Part shown: one piece after another, positions 10,028 through 23,383 of the stretch
How positions within the stretch are numbered: position 1 is the first letter of the stretch
How the letters are laid out: each line of letters begins with the position of its first letter
Assembly: GCF_002994745.2 (NCBI RefSeq)
Contig: NC_037088.1
Location: forward strand, 60,220,397-60,284,396
Length of the DNA: 64,000 bases
Direction of reading: 5' to 3'
Source: Rosa chinensis
Taxonomy: Eukaryota > Streptophyta > Magnoliopsida > Rosales > Rosaceae
Program-made: the position numbers and the translations under genes
Notes under the pieces: model-generated
Database searches by the model: none
What the model saw: the letters and a program-made list of their open reading frames with translations, nothing else
What the model was told of the DNA's origin: nothing

Positions 10028-11174
10028 CAGGGGCGGAAGGGCTATCACTTGGTTGGTTCGAATCGGTTATAAGTATTACAAACTTCAAAACCAAAGCTTT
10101 CGATTTCAAAATTGAGCTACCAATTACGAACCAAAATTTTCGGTTTTTAATCATAACTATCAAATTCGGTATTTCGGTATTTCGGTTTTCGGTATTACCA
10201 ACTTTAGAACAGCTAATTTTTTTTAATTAAAATTAGAAAGAATAAAACTAGGTTCTTCAATTTTATAGTTGTAAAACTTTGTAGTCATCTCCTAATTATA
10301 GCTTCTTTTGTATATATGACATCAAGTTTGAGTCATTTTCAATAAAACTAGGTTATTTAACCATCATTGACTATGTTACTTAAAATACATGTACTATTAA
10401 TGTAATATATGTAGTAATGTTCATACTATGATGAAAGCTTTTATGTTTATTTCTTAATATACATGTATGTGTATTGAAAACAGCTAATATTTAAATAATC
10501 GGTAGATTCGGTATTTACCAAAATCAAACCAATTTTTTTTGTAATTTTCGATTTCGGTTTTATCGGTTTCTGTTTCCAAAAAGTCGGTTTACCAAATTTA
10601 AAATATCAGTTGGTATTCGGTCGATTTGGTAATTACCAAACCTGGCAGCCCTAGGCGGAACCATAGTTAGGCCCGAGGGGCTCCAAACCCCTCCCATGAT
10701 TGCATAATCAACTGATATGGCTTACAAATTCATACAACTATGCATTGATTCGATCGCTTGGACCCCCCTATTTCTATAACTAATAGGCACATCACTCTGT
10801 TAGCACATAATAATGAACACGTTTTGGTCAATTTGTTATTAAATTTGATTGGTCTCCAACAAATTTTAACAGTAATTAATCTGCATTACCAATTTATAAT
10901 AAATAGTTATGAATTTATTGCCTAGAAATAGAAGGTTTCATAGAAAAACTACGATTATTAGGGAAAAGTATCATATTTAAACATTGAAATTATTATTTAT
11001 GATTCGTTAACATTTCTAGGGTTTTGATTCAATTTCATTAATTTTGAAATGAAAATGTCTTCCATAATTAATAAGGTTATAGAAACAAAAAAAAAATTAG
11101 AAATTTAATTAGAATATTAGATTTAACACTGTTAGTTGGACCCTCCCAAAGTTTAAATTCTAATTCCGCCCCGG
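10028..11174. mobile_element. hAT-like element (outer) with 8-bp target duplication
   Basis: Perfect 8-bp duplications CAGAAATG lie at 10020-10027 and 11175-11182. The ends are CAGGGGCGGAA and, reverse-complemented, CCGGGGCGGAA, a terminal inverted repeat matching at 10 of 11 positions. The interior is AT-rich and has no transposase. A second element (10039-10652) inserted near its left end, so the left subterminal sequence resumes after 10652 with AGGCGGAACC. Confidence 0.75.
10039..10652. mobile_element. hAT-like element nested in the outer hAT-like element
   Basis: Flanking 8-mers GGGCGGAA (10031-10038) and AGGCGGAA (10653-10660) agree at 7 of 8 positions and duplicate the outer element's own terminus. 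The termini are GGGCTATCA on the left and AGGGCTGCCA when the right end is reverse-complemented. The subterminal sequence is full of CGGTATTT/GGTAATTACC motifs. There is no coding capacity (about 614 bp). Confidence 0.65.
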
Positions 11175-11182
11175 CAGAAATG

Positions 11183-11996
11183 GATGAATGATCGATCATT
11201 ATTCCTTTCTGTAAGAAAAAGACGACAATTATCAAGGATGAAGTTTTATTTTCTAAAATAACTTTGACTTGGCCGTCTTCTCTGTTAGAGCTCTCGTTGA
11301 CTTTTCTTCGACAAAACTACCAGAAATCCATAGCTGACGCTATTGCAAGCCTTGCGCTCAGCACCTTTTCAATTCGCTGACACACATGCGCTCATGTGGA
11401 ACCCGGAGCGGCTGGTGCAGCAGCTTTTTCAAGGTGATTATTCCTATATGGTTGGACATCTTCTGGAACCGGAGGACAAATTCCCGGGCTTTGTATTATG
11501 AGACTGTAACTTCATTTATTTTTCATGTTCAAATTTTAGCTTAGCTTATAATATTGTTAATTATTATGTCCTAATTTCATAAGATGATAAGAAGATTCTT
11601 TTCCTAGCATATATCATTATATCCAAAAACTTGAGTGGGTGTGGATTCTATTGGTTTTAAAGACCAAAGTCAAAGGAATGATCTTAATTTTTTATAATCA
11701 TGTAAAGCAATGACTTTTGATTAACATTAGATTGACTGAAACAGAGTCCTAGGTAAGACTATGCTTCCAAAATTCATGCTTGTCCCTCAATAAAGGTGCT
11801 CTGCCATTGAAGAAAGTTCATCATAGTTGAATGAACAAATATACTATTCCACAAGCTGTGATTTTCGGTTCTTTTTTTTTGTTTTTTTTACATTTTACAG
11901 TTGAACAAGAAACATTAAGGGTACAGATTAACTAGATTTGCCACTCTCTCAGTTATATACAAGTAGAATTCATACCTACAATCTGCTCTTAAGCTT
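11183..11996. other. Intergenic, no gene recognised
   Basis: I see no open frame of note. The part next to 11997 must include the 3' UTR of the receptor-kinase gene. The segment at about 11230-11480 has balanced composition but no coding pattern I can support. Confidence 0.3.
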
Positions 11997-14900
11997 CTAG
12001 CTTGCATCTGCAGACATAAGTTCAAGCTCTGCCCACCAAAGAGTGGAGAGTTTCGGGGATACTGCATCAGGTGTAAGTCCAGTTATCTCTCTCAGCCTTG
12101 CAGTGACGTCTCTCATTGGCGGTCTTTGTCTCGGGTCAGGATGGACACAAATTCTTATTACTTCTCCAATTCGCTCCAGCTGCTCCTCTTGGAAAGATTC
12201 TAGAGTTGGATCAACCATTCCCTTGAAGGGATGCTCCCCTCTCAAATAGTCAGAAGCCCAGTCTTCAAGTGAGCCATTGTCTACTGAATAAGGGAGTCTA
12301 CCTGTCACGATTTCAAACAAAATTACACCAAAACTGTACACATTACTTTCCAGGCTTGTTGATTGTGCATCAGAAAGTCTTGAGCCAGATGATTGTTTCT
12401 CGGCTTCAGCTATCTCATTCCAGAAAGTGACTTCTGAGACCTTCGGTGCATAATCCTCGGTTAGCTGGACAGCTGAAGAAGTCAAGTTGTTGTGAGCTAT
12501 AGGTGGCTTCAGCTGGTGCATATGCTCAAGGCAGTAGGCCATTCCCATTGAGATTCTCATTCGCATTCTCCAGTCCAGGTGCTCAGCTTCTTTTACTGCA
12601 GTTTCAGTAAAAATAATTTAAACATCTCATGCATCATCAAAACAAAACATAAATAGCAAAACTATAGTTACACTCACTGTGTAAATGCTCGAAAAGTGTG
12701 CCATTGGGAGCATATTCAAAAACCATCATTCTAGTGAAAGGCTCTTCTTCCTCGCAATATCCAATAAGGCTGACAAAATTCTTGTGGTTCACTTTCGATA
12801 ATGTGTCGATCTGAAACCATAACCATAGGAACAATAAGGGCCTGGGAGATTACATTATAGCTTTAAATTGTTTAGTACCTTCTTCCTAAACTGCAACTCT
12901 AAATTGTTGCCCCAACCACTGGCAGATGTTGCTGCGAGAGAAGCCACAGCAATTTCGACACCACTGGATAATGTTCCTTTGTACACTGTACCCATCGGTG
13001 AAGAAGTACCTATAACATTACTGAAATCTTCACAAGCCGCTTGAATCTCCGATCTCTTAAGATTTGGTACACCTGCAATGAGAATCTCCTATCATGTTAG
13101 AAGGTAAACATGAAAAAGAACATGATAAGGGTGGTTTGACAGTCACAAGAGCATGGCAATTATTATCAGCATGAACTTGAGCTTACAGAGATCAATTTTC
13201 TCCATTACGAAAGAAGCAATACCAGTTACAAAGGCTTTCTGAAGCTGCCCGCTTAATCCTGTGGCCCAAGGTTTGACAGTAGCTACCTTGTTGCGTCCAT
13301 AGAAATACAACCCAACAACTAAAATTACAAGAGAACCACCACCGCCTATGGCTCCAGCCATTATTGCAACACGATGACTGGAACTTTCCTTTGGGGGACT
13401 TTCTTGGGGGGAAGGCTCAGGAGAGGAAACTGAAGGTGGAGAAGCAGGTGTGGTTGGTGGGGGCGGAACAGAAGGTGAAGGTGAAGGTGAAGGTGAAGAT
13501 GCAGGTGCAGATCTAGGAGTATATTTCTTGGGAGGATTCAAGCTAGGACGATTTACTTCCACCAGCTGTCTTCCATGGTAGGAGTGTTCAGTATTAGCAA
13601 GGTTCCTGGCAAAGATAAAAGGCAACATCAGAAAAAGCAGGATAATCCAGTGTTTCTAAATAAAAATATCAGATGAAAAGGCAATTACAATGAACACGAT
13701 TTATAAGAGTAACGTGTTCAAATTAGTCAAAGGCATATAATTGATACTGGAACATCCTACGGCAACATGCAATAGCCTCATTTTTCCGACATCATTAGTC
13801 TGCAATAAGTTCTAAACTTTCTGGATTACTCTTCAGCACAAAAGAAATCATGCCAACAGAAAAGTGGCTCACTAAGTTTGATTGCCATCATACCTTGAAA
13901 TGGTTCTTTCTTTGCACGATGATTCTCTGGTTGCACCAGAAAGTTGGTTTTCGTCGACTTGATATTGGGAAAGCATCTCCAGTGCATAAATCTCAGGAGC
14001 TAAGATACTAAGGAGCCTGTTGTTATCTAGTAGCCTGCAATTAAGCAGAAATAAGAGTTACTACAGCATATACGAGAGAAAAATGACCTCAAAAAATCGA
14101 ATTGAAGCTTTGACACACAACTTACAGGATTCTCAATGAAAAATTACTGTCAAGGTCTACTGGAAGTGTTCCACTGAAGTTATTATATCCCAAGTCTAAC
14201 ACCTCCAGTTCCTTCAACTCTCCGATCCCTCCAGGAATTATCCCCATAAAGGAGTTGTTGCGCAAAATACTGTAGAAAATATTAGCTGAGCAGGGCACAC
14301 CAAAAGAGACTAAGAACTCCGCAGAAATTGACTACTAACCATTACATTTGAGGCAATGGTACAAAAATACTTACATAGACTTTATATGAACAAGGTTTCT
14401 GAGCTCAGGTGATAACGTTCCTCCAAGACAAAGATCTTTCAAGTTCCTGCACACCATAAACATCTAACTTTAGAATCAATTAGGCAAAAGCAGTAAAATT
14501 GAACTACCTTCAAGTAACAAAGAATCATAAACAATGGAAGCACTACTACAGGTCATCAAGTGTCAAATTCAAGGTTTTGATTGATTTGTGATAGAACCCA
14601 TGGAGCTATAAAACTAATGAGTAAAGCTATATCTAATTCCCAAAATCATCAAGTAACTTTAGTCAGATGATAATGAATCAATAAAAAACAAATTGGAACT
14701 TTAGTGAGAACTTTACCCTTCCCAATCTTCCAACCAAGACACAATTGTTGATCAACCCCAATCAAACATCATTCAGTAAATGAAAGAAGAAAAAAAAAGA
14801 GTAGTACTTACAAGACCACAACTTTTCCCTCTGAGCATTCAACCCCAAACCAAGAGCAAGGGTCAATCTCTCCATCTTCATCATTCCAGTTCGACAAAGC

Positions 14901-15141
14901 ACCAAATGGGTCACTCACTACTCTCTCTCTAAACCTCAAAAGCGCCAAACCTGCACAAAGACACAACCTTTAAGCATTTTAACAAACACTAAAACACCAA
15001 AAACCCAGCAACTCAAATTCTATTACCTTCATCATTCAAAGACCAACACAAGCTCAGATTCTGAAACAGCAACCACACAACCACCACACCCACAACCCCC
15101 AAAGGGTCTCTAAACCGATTGAACCTCCACTGATCCTTCAT
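11997..15141 (-). CDS. MRH1: MRH1/MDIS2-like LRR receptor pseudokinase (651 aa)
   Basis: Nine exons in phase: 15027-15141, 14812-14950, 14375-14446, 14126-14269, 13894-14034, 13187-13605, 12879-13072, 12678-12810, 11997-12595. The product has a hydrophobic leader (about 13-34), an LRR N-cap (DPCSWFGVEC) and a short LRR block in 72- and 144-nt exons. A proline/serine-rich juxtamembrane stretch (about 235-275) precedes one transmembrane helix (283-306). The kinase-like domain (about 345-640) lacks the key residues: IAVAS where VAIK is expected, AHNNL where HRD is expected, and no DFG. The order matches Arabidopsis MRH1 (At4g18640) and MDIS1 (At5g45840), plasma-membrane receptors in root-hair growth and pollen-tube guidance. 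Pseudokinase character is normal for that family, so its role is probably scaffolding. Which member it is remains uncertain. Confidence 0.88.
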
Positions 15142-15927
15142 CTTTCTCAAAATCAAAGCAAACCCAATTACCAAAAACAATAACACAACCAAAACACTAC
15201 AACTTTATCTCCAAAAACCAGAGTTGAAAAGGCAGCAGATGAGTAAAGATCAAAAAACGTGTACTAGTACTAGTAGCTATCTTATAAAGACCCCTCAGAA
15301 GTGTTTGAAAACGCGTTCCACTACCTCAGATTACATATATTCTAGATAATAATAAAAAAAAATCAATGTAAACGAGTCAGAGGAACCCAAAAGGTTCATA
15401 CTTTACAATCAACCAACCCAAAACGCGAAGGGGTCTAAGAACTAGAGCGCACGGCAAGCTTTTGGAGAGTGGGAGAGCTTGAAATGGGACGAGAAGACTA
15501 CGCGCGCGCGTTTGGATTGTAGTCAAGTCTTTTGTAACAGAGACGGCAAGCAACGACCTGTGGAATAATTTACATGGAGATATAGACAAGCCACACTGTC
15601 TTATTTGTTAAATTTGACTCAGTAAGAGCACTCAAATTTTGGATAAGTCTCTGGGTCGACACCCACCTCGAAATTTAAGATTAGTCTTCTAAGAAATTTC
15701 TGTGGCCTATGGGAGTTGATCATTGGATTGATGTTCATCGTCAAAACTAACTACTAGCATCAGCATGGTCCATAGATTAAGCTTTTCTTTTTTCTCTCTC
15801 AAATAAAGTTTGGTGGGCATCTGGAACCTCATCTACTGTACACAGTAGAAGATAATTGTGGTCCATTACACATTTACATTAAGCATATGGATGGGTTCAT
15901 TTAAACTTTTGGATTAGTATCAAAGCT
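15142..15927. other. Promoter side of the receptor-kinase gene, no other gene
   Basis: This holds the 5' flank of the minus-strand receptor gene and repeat-poor intergenic DNA. A CGCGCGCG stretch lies near 15500. I see no supported gene. Confidence 0.3.
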
Positions 15928-15939
15928 GGAATAGTTCGT

Positions 15940-16010
15940 TAGAGTGTGTGGCTCTTAACCACAAGGTCGAAGGTTCAAGCCCTCCTTCTAGCGTACCACA
16001 CGAACTTGTA
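15940..16010 (+). mobile_element. tRNA-Lys-derived SINE head (fragment)
   Basis: The plus strand reads AGTTCGTTAGAGTG (A-box-like), GTGGCTCTTAACCACAAGG (a tRNA-Lys-like anticodon arm with CTT) and GGTTCAAGCCC (B-box). The acceptor stem does not pair, so it is tRNA-derived and not a working tRNA. The 3' limit and flanking duplication are unclear. Confidence 0.55.
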
Positions 16011-16070
16011 ACGTGAAACATTGATGAGTTTTTTTCCAAAATGAATCATGTTTCTCTAGAATTATTGACG

Positions 16071-16235
16071 TTTTGCATCATTTTATATTACCATTGAAAT
16101 CACATTAAAAAACTAATATCACCTAATCATCTTCATGAATTTCTAGCTATGGTTTTGCATCATCTTATATTACCATTGACAATCACATTAAAAAGTTAAT
16201 ATCACCTAATCATCTTTATGAATTTCTAGCTATGA
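16071..16235. repeat. Tandem duplication, 82-bp period
   Basis: Two copies (16071-16152 and 16153-16235) start TTTTGCATCAT and end GAATTTCTAGCTATG with a few substitutions. They sit just downstream of the SINE head. Confidence 0.75.
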
Positions 16236-16932
16236 TTTACGTATGTATCTGACTTTTAAATTTCTACCGAGAATCATTTTATAAACAATGGTTCCAATTC
16301 CACACATATACTGCGGCCATGTGCCAAATCTATTTGAAACTTTAGGGGGTAGGATTTTAAGATTTTTCTAGAGTGAGGGAGGGCACCGCAACTCTGACCA
16401 ACTAATTTTCTATGGACAATTTTATACTAAAATCATAATTTGCGTGGAAGAAGGAGCAAGATGATGTGTCTTGATGTGTCTTGATGTTGTCCTCTACTCA
16501 AGCCTTAAAATTGATGGCTTACTTACTAACTGAACCACTTTCCATCGCATGAGGCACGTGTATCACACCCAAAACTCTGGGGCCAGACACCAACGGCGTC
16601 GTTTCATAGTTGGCTCGGTGGAGCGGACTTGTATGAACTGATGGGCTGGCCCAAGCACGATCTGAGTATTCTATCATTCCATTGAACTTGGGCCAATGGC
16701 AAACAGCCCTTCAGTTCTTGCTTCGAATTTTTAGCTTTAGTGAAGTTCTTAATTGGTACCTTTTTTTTAAAATAAAAATAAAAAAAGGTTCTTAATCGGA
16801 ATGCTTTCTTGTGTTTGATTACCAAAAGGTAATGATTTTCTTTTGTAATGGGGAGCAATACAACTTAATTAGGAACTTGAAAAACTTTTAGACTATATCA
16901 AATTGTTGAAAGTCGAAAGTCAACAAAAATAT
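16236..16932. other. Intergenic, no gene recognised
   Basis: Open stretches here (for example 16604-16858, minus) have low-complexity translations and no recognisable domain. Confidence 0.3.
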
Positions 16933-16937
16933 CAAAT

Positions 16938-17111
16938 TGTAAATGTAGTTTGGAATTTGGAATTGATCCCTTTATATAGGGATATAATTACAACGGAAAT
17001 ATCAATTACAATAATGATATTAAATGATGATTGAGCTGTAATTGCAATTCCTTGATTCCCTCTTCATCAGTCACTTTGACGAAGGCACATAATGTGTTTT
17101 TTCCTTTAACA
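16938..17111 (-). repeat. 3' LTR of the copia element
   Basis: On the minus strand it begins TGTTAAAGG and ends TTTACA, with a TATA-like CCCTATATAAAGGG. It matches the right LTR with a moderate number of differences, so the insertion is not recent. Confidence 0.85.
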
Positions 17112-17300
17112 CTCCCCCTTGTGCCAAGTTAAAGACGAAATGGTGCATGAGTTGTTGCCAAGTAACAATAAAAACCTTGTCGGACAAAAAATACACTTTG
17201 GTCGAAAGAAAAGAGCACAACGCATATTTTACATTTGAGGATGACATGTGTGTGTTGGACTCCCCCTGACGTATACATCTCCCCCTGATCCTTACATTAA

Positions 17301-20300
17301 TCAAGGGAGCTTGAAAAGTCTTCTCATTCCTATGTTTTTTACATGTTTCTCAAATATGGTCTTAGGCAATGATTTAGTGAACAAATCTGCCTCATTCTCC
17401 TCAGACCTTACTTGATTTACTTGAATCTTGAGGAGAACTTGTTGTTGCTGATTGTATAAAAACTTTGGCAATGTGTTTTGTATTATCACCCTTGATATAA
17501 CATACCTTCATCTGTTCGATGCAAGCTGCATTATCTTCATAAATGCAAGTAGACTCTTCAGTGGTAGAACTCAACCCACTAGTCCCTCGAATATGTGTAA
17601 TGATAGTTCTTAACCATATACACTCACGAACCGCCTCATGTAGAGTAATGATCTCTGAGTGGTTCGAGGAGGTAGCCACAAGGGTTTGCTTGGTTGATCT
17701 CCAAGATATCGACGTGTTCCCAATGGTAAATACATAACCAGTTTGGGAACGACCTTTATGTGGGTCAGAGAGGTACCCAGCATCAACAAAACCAACCAAA
17801 ACATCATTTGGGGTTTCAGTGTAGTGAGTGGCGCTTTCGCCATGAACATTTCCTTTAAGGATTGCAGTTTCATCTGCGGTCCCTCTTGTGTCTCTATAGA
17901 GAAAGAATAGTCTCAAGTCAATTGTTCCTTTTAGGTATCAAAATATGTTCTTGATACCATTCCACTGACGCTGTGTTGGTGCTGAGCTAAATCTAAATAA
18001 CAAGTCTACTGGCAATGCAATGTCTGGTCGAGTACATTGGGCTAAGTACAATAATGTGCATGTTGCACTTAGATAGAGAATTTCAGCTCCCAACACTTCT
18101 TCGTCATCTTCCTTTGAACGAAATAGATCTTTCCTTGCATCCAAACTTCAACCAATCATGGGAGTGTTAGCAGAATGAGTTTTGTCCATGTTAAATCGCT
18201 TGAGCAACTTTTGGACATACGCAGACTGGTGGATTAGTATTCCACAAACTCGGTGTTCTAGTTCAAGACTGGTGGATTAGTATTCCACAAACTCGGTGTT
18301 CTAGTTCAAGGCCTAGACATAATTAAGTTTTTCCAAGATCCTTTATCTCAAATTCAGATTTCAAGTAGCTCGCGGTTTCTCTTATTTCATCAAGACTACC
18401 TATTATGTTCATATCATCGACAGATACAGCTACAATTGCAAATCCGGAACTTGTTTTCTTTATGAATACGCAGGGGCATAATTCATCGTTCTTATATCTC
18501 TTCCCAATCAAGTGGTCACTTAGACAGGTATACCACATCCGCCTAGATTGTTTCAATCCTTAAAGTGAGCATTTCAACCTAATTGCAAACGCACTCCGTG
18601 GTTTAGAGTCACTTGATTTTGGTAATGTAAGGCCATTAGGCACTTTCAAATATCTCTGAATCAAAATCACCATAGAGATATGCAGTAACCACATCCATGA
18701 GCTGCATTTCCAGTCATTCGGAAACTACTAAGCTAACTAAGTAGCGGAACGTTATAACGTCCATTTCGGGAGAGTATGTCTCCTTGTAGTCAATTCCAGG
18801 GTGTTGCGAGAAACCTTGCACCACAAGGCGAGCCTTGTATTTCAAGACTTCATTCTTCTCATTACGCTTTCTGACAAAGACCTATTTATGTCATACAGGC
18901 TTTACACTTAGTGGGGTTAGCACTACCGGACCAAATACCTGTCTCTTTGCCAAAGAAACTAATTCTGCCTGGATTTCTTCTTTCCATTTAGGCCAATCTG
19001 CTCTTTGTTGACATTCTACAACAGTGCATGGTTCGATATCATCGTGCTCTATGATTTCTTAAGCAACAGTGTATGCAAATACATCATCAATGTGTATGGA
19101 AGATCTTTCCATCAACTCATACGCACTCTCATAATCCATTGAGATTTCTTTGTTCTCTGGAATCATTTCAAACATCGGAGTATCCTCCAGTTGATTCATG
19201 GACATAACTATAGTTAGAGACAATCTCATGAAAGGGATTATCTACATTGATGATTAATGGATCGGTTTGTGCCTGACTCGCCCTCTTCTTCCTTGGGTGA
19301 GTGTCAGTCGAACCAAGTGGCCTCCCTCTCTTCCTTTGAAGAGCCACAACGTCAACCACACCTCCACTAAGTGTGGTTACAGAGCCTCTATCTGCTGCAC
19401 TGTGTCCCTTTCTAACCTTGCAGGCACATTTGCAGCTGATATATGTGATCTCGTCACTTTTACGATATTAGTAAACGCATCAGGCATCGAATCTACTACG
19501 TTCTGAAGATCGATTATTATTTTCACTTCACTTTTACATTGTGAAGTGCGGGGATCAAAATGAGACAGAGTGGGGACAAACCACGACAATTCATGTTGTT
19601 CCATGGGAAAATCTTTTTTCCTATCTCCCCCTAATGACCGGAAGACTGTTTCATCAAAGTAACAATCCGCAAATCTAGAGGTAAAGAGATCGCCTATCAA
19701 GGGTTCCAAATAGCGGATAATTGTTGGAGATTCTTATCCAACATAAATACCTAATCATCTCTGAGGACCCATTTTGGTCACTGTGGAGGCGCAATAGGCA
19801 CATATACTGTGCAACCAAATATACATAATTGAAAAGTCAGGCTCATTTCCAGTTACCAACTGGTACGCAAAAAATGGTGGTTAGCAGTGGGTCTGAAACG
19901 AATAAGTAAAGCTGCATGCAATATTGCATAACCCCAGGCAGATATAGGCAGGTTGGTGAGCATAACCAGTGCCTTATCCACCATCTGTAGCCTTTTGATG
20001 GTTGCTTCTATGAGACCATTTTGTGTATGCACATGGGGTATATGATGCTCTACATCGATCCCAATAGACAAGCAATAATCATCAAATATTTTTTATGTAA
20101 ACTCTCCAGCATTATCAAGCCTTATAGACTTGATAAGGTTATTAGGGTGGTGAGCCCTTAAAAGTATAATCTGTGCTAGAAGTTTTGCAAATACAGCATT
20201 TCTTATGGACAATAAAGCGACATGTGACCAACATGTCGAAGCATCCATCAGGACCATAAAGTACTTGAATGGTCCTCATTCTGGATGGATAGGTCCACAG

Positions 20301-22424
20301 ATATCTCCTTGTATCATTTGTAAGAATGAAATGTTTTGTTTGATGTATTTAGCGTAGGAAGACCTCGATCCTGTTTTTGCTAAAGATCAGGCTTTGCAAA
20401 ATGAGTGATGTGCCTTTGAAATAGTCAATGAAGCATAATGGAAGGGAGGTAGTGCTTCTGGTACTTCAGAAGGCAATGACTACATTTGAGCAGTACTATG
20501 ACCGACACCTTGCAGTGTGGCGGATTTTGGTCCCATTTTATTTTTCACTAGAACGAAGGGATGTCCGTGTGAGTTCTTTAAAATACAGATCATCATGTCA
20601 TGACCAGGGTGCCCTACGCAGTCATGCCAAAGCCTGTATGAGTCAGTGTCCCACATTTCAATATTGGTGACATCATAAGATTCAATGATCAGAATAGTAG
20701 TGAGGTACAGTCCACTAAATTGACTCATTAGTTTATCTAAAATGCGTTTCCTTCCACATTCATTAGAGATAATATAAAGGTATTCAGTTCCATTCTCACA
20801 GTGGATTTCTACATGATAACCGTTGGCACGAATATCTTTGAAACTTAACAAGATTCAATTAGCTCTTGGTGCATACAGAGCGTCTGTGACTTTAAATGTT
20901 GTGCTGTTAAGCAGCAAAAATTTGGGAATTCCTCGCCCTTTTATTACTTGTGATGATCCAATCATTGTAGTCACTAAGGAATTGTAGGCTATTATTTCAA
21001 TGAATAATTGCCTATTCCTTAATATGGTGTGGGTAGTCCCACTATTAACTAAGCACTCAAGTTCTCCTTGATTCATTCCTACAAATAAATGGAAGGTATT
21101 ATTAATTAATTCAAAAATATATCTTATACTCTTTAGAGTATTTCTATTTTAGGTAGAATGATAATCTTTTCATTCTAATAATTTTTCCTCTAGATGTATT
21201 GCTTTACATCTCTATAGTGCTATTTCGAACCATGTAAATATGTGTAGTAAATAAAATCTAATAAATTCAATGCTTCAGAATAAAATCTGAAATTTATTAA
21301 TAAGCCAACGATAATCAAATCAAGGTTTTGTTCAGAAATCTAATTCATCAAACTATTATTTAAATAAATTTTAAGACCAAGCAATAGTCTAATTAAAAAT
21401 GAGGATTTAATGCCTTCACAACTGTCTTTGGAAAATAAAATAAATAAAGCAGATCAGTCAAAATCTAGAGCATCCATTGAATGAGCAAGTTCCTTGTTGC
21501 CATTGAAGTCTGCAATAGTGAGGTTGACGTCTGGGTCATGGCCTTCTTTTTCCATATATTAAGCCTCTTGTTCTTTAAACTCCCTATACCTCTTGTAAGT
21601 GACTACTACTTTGTTGCTTACTTGGCAGTTCTTGTACCAATGCCCAATGACCCCACACCTATAGCATGGTTCATTGCCAACTATTTCCTGTTTGACTGAA
21701 GGGTTCTTAGGTGCCTTTTACACCTTGTTTCCATGACCACTAGGGCCAGCACCACCATCTCTGAGCCATACATTGGGAGGGCCTCCACGTCCCTTGCCGC
21801 GTGTTGCATTGTTGCCACATGGGTAGGGATCAGCACGTCCAACCCCCTTTGCATTGGGGTTGTTCCCACCTTTCACTTTGCCATAATTAGCCTCGAGAAT
21901 TTTCTTTATCCCAACTGGCCTGACATTGTTGTTCAAGAGAACCTCATTATATCTCTCAGCCACTCGCAGTAGGTTGATCAACTTATTGAAAGTTGTGATT
22001 TTTTGTTATCATACTCCAGCCTATACTGGTTCGCTATTATAAGTGCTAAAGTATGAAAAGTGGAAAGAGTCTTCTGGATCATATCATTTTTTGTGAGTTC
22101 CTTTCCATAGAAATTGAGAAGTGTCTTTAGGCGTAACATGTCCTTGTTGAAATCATTGACCATTTTGTAGTCAAGTAAGCGAATTTCATTCCACTAAATG
22201 GTCAGTTATGGGAGCAAAGTGTCATGAATGTTCCCAAAACATCCGTTAAGGACATCCCACAGTTTTTTGGGTGTCTTCAACTGAAGGTACTCCCAGCGTA
22301 GGCTAGGATCAATATGTCGCCTCAGAAACATTAAAGCATTTGTTTTCACCTTATTAGACGGTACATGGTCTTTGGGGTCGATAATGGTGGCAGTGTAGTC
22401 TTTTGCTACAAAAGCAGTTTCCAC
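17301..22424 (-). pseudogene. Broken copia gag-pol
   Basis: Recognisable pieces on the minus strand, from 5' to 3', are as follows. Gag N-part (22206-22424) and gag middle (21718-22163). CCHC zinc knuckle CYRCGVIGHWYKNC (about 21640). Protease region (20855-21076, LVNSGTTHTIL, with the catalytic Asp position reading Asn). GAG-pre-integrase (20480-20851, LWHDCVGHPGHDMM). Integrase (19853-20071, HTQNGLIEATIKRLQ). The linker with RKRGRPLGSTDTHPRK (19168-19359). RT with VSVDDMN where YVDD is usual (18323-18556). RNase H (17401-17916, GRSQTGYVFTIGN) and the pol end ENEADLFTKSLP. Frames change repeatedly and stops intervene, so no polyprotein can be made. Confidence 0.85.
18224..18309. repeat. 43-bp tandem duplication inside copia pol
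   Basis: Two identical 43-bp copies (18224-18266 and 18267-18309) begin GACTGGTGGATTAG. Since 43 is not a multiple of three, the duplication itself shifts the RT frame. Confidence 0.9.
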
Positions 22425-23378
22425 ATCGGAAGTGCGATGTACTCAAGTCCTTCTAAGTCCAAAATGTCAAATTTAGGTCAAGTTAGATTAGCCATCTACA
22501 TAAACAAAAGAGGAGATATAAATTACGCAGTCATAAAGATATCCACGTGAATTATTTTCCCAGAATATGAATTAGATTTCAAGACCAAGATTCGTAATGG
22601 TCACTTTTTTTTTTTTCCAATGCTATGTGAAACTGCTTTATCACGGTAAGTATGTATTTATAATGTGCGTGAATTTTCATTATCATGACAAAATGCAATT
22701 TATATGTAGCATTCTAAATAAAAAAATTATAATATAAAGGCATGCATAGGGGTAATTATATAAACTTAAATAAAAATCACAAAACATGCTCAAAATTTCA
22801 TAAATAATATATATCAAAATATATATGGCATGTTCAAAATAAAATATAAGCAATAACATAATATAAAGGCATGCGTAGGCATAATTATATAAGTGTAGAA
22901 AAAAATAAATAATAAAATATAAAGCATGCTTAAAAATAGTAAACATAAATAAAATTCACATGTTTTAGGTTTCACGAATATATGTAACACATATAATAAG
23001 ATATATGAAAAGTGAAATATAAATAAGGCAGCCAAAAATATATATAACATACTTCCTCTCAGTTTTCAGCAGTGGGCCTTGTTCTTTTTCTTTTCTTTCT
23101 TGGCCGCAGGGCCTGTTTTTTTTTTTTTTTTTCCTTTGGGTCGGGTCACCTTTTTTCTTTTCTCTCTCTCTTTTTTTTTTTATTTTTTTCCTCTCTTCTT
23201 CGCGTCATCTGTTCTTTGTGTTGGTGTGGAGGAACTGCCGGGGGGGGGGGGGGGGACGCAGCGACAGGGCTTAGATATGACAGCGGGTTGAGGACCTGGG
23301 AGCAACGCGAAGGAGGTGCAGCGTCGCTAGGAACTGGGCTGCAAATGCCGGGAACTGAGCACCGATGCCGGGAACTGG
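22425..23378. other. Copia leader region, AT-rich then homopolymer-rich
   Basis: On the minus strand this is untranslated leader upstream of gag. It contains an AT-rich block (22650-23050) with no coding pattern, T-rich tracts near 23117 and 23160-23200, and a G run at 23240-23255. The open stretches seen here are composition artefacts. Confidence 0.5.
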
Positions 23379-23383
23379 GCTGC

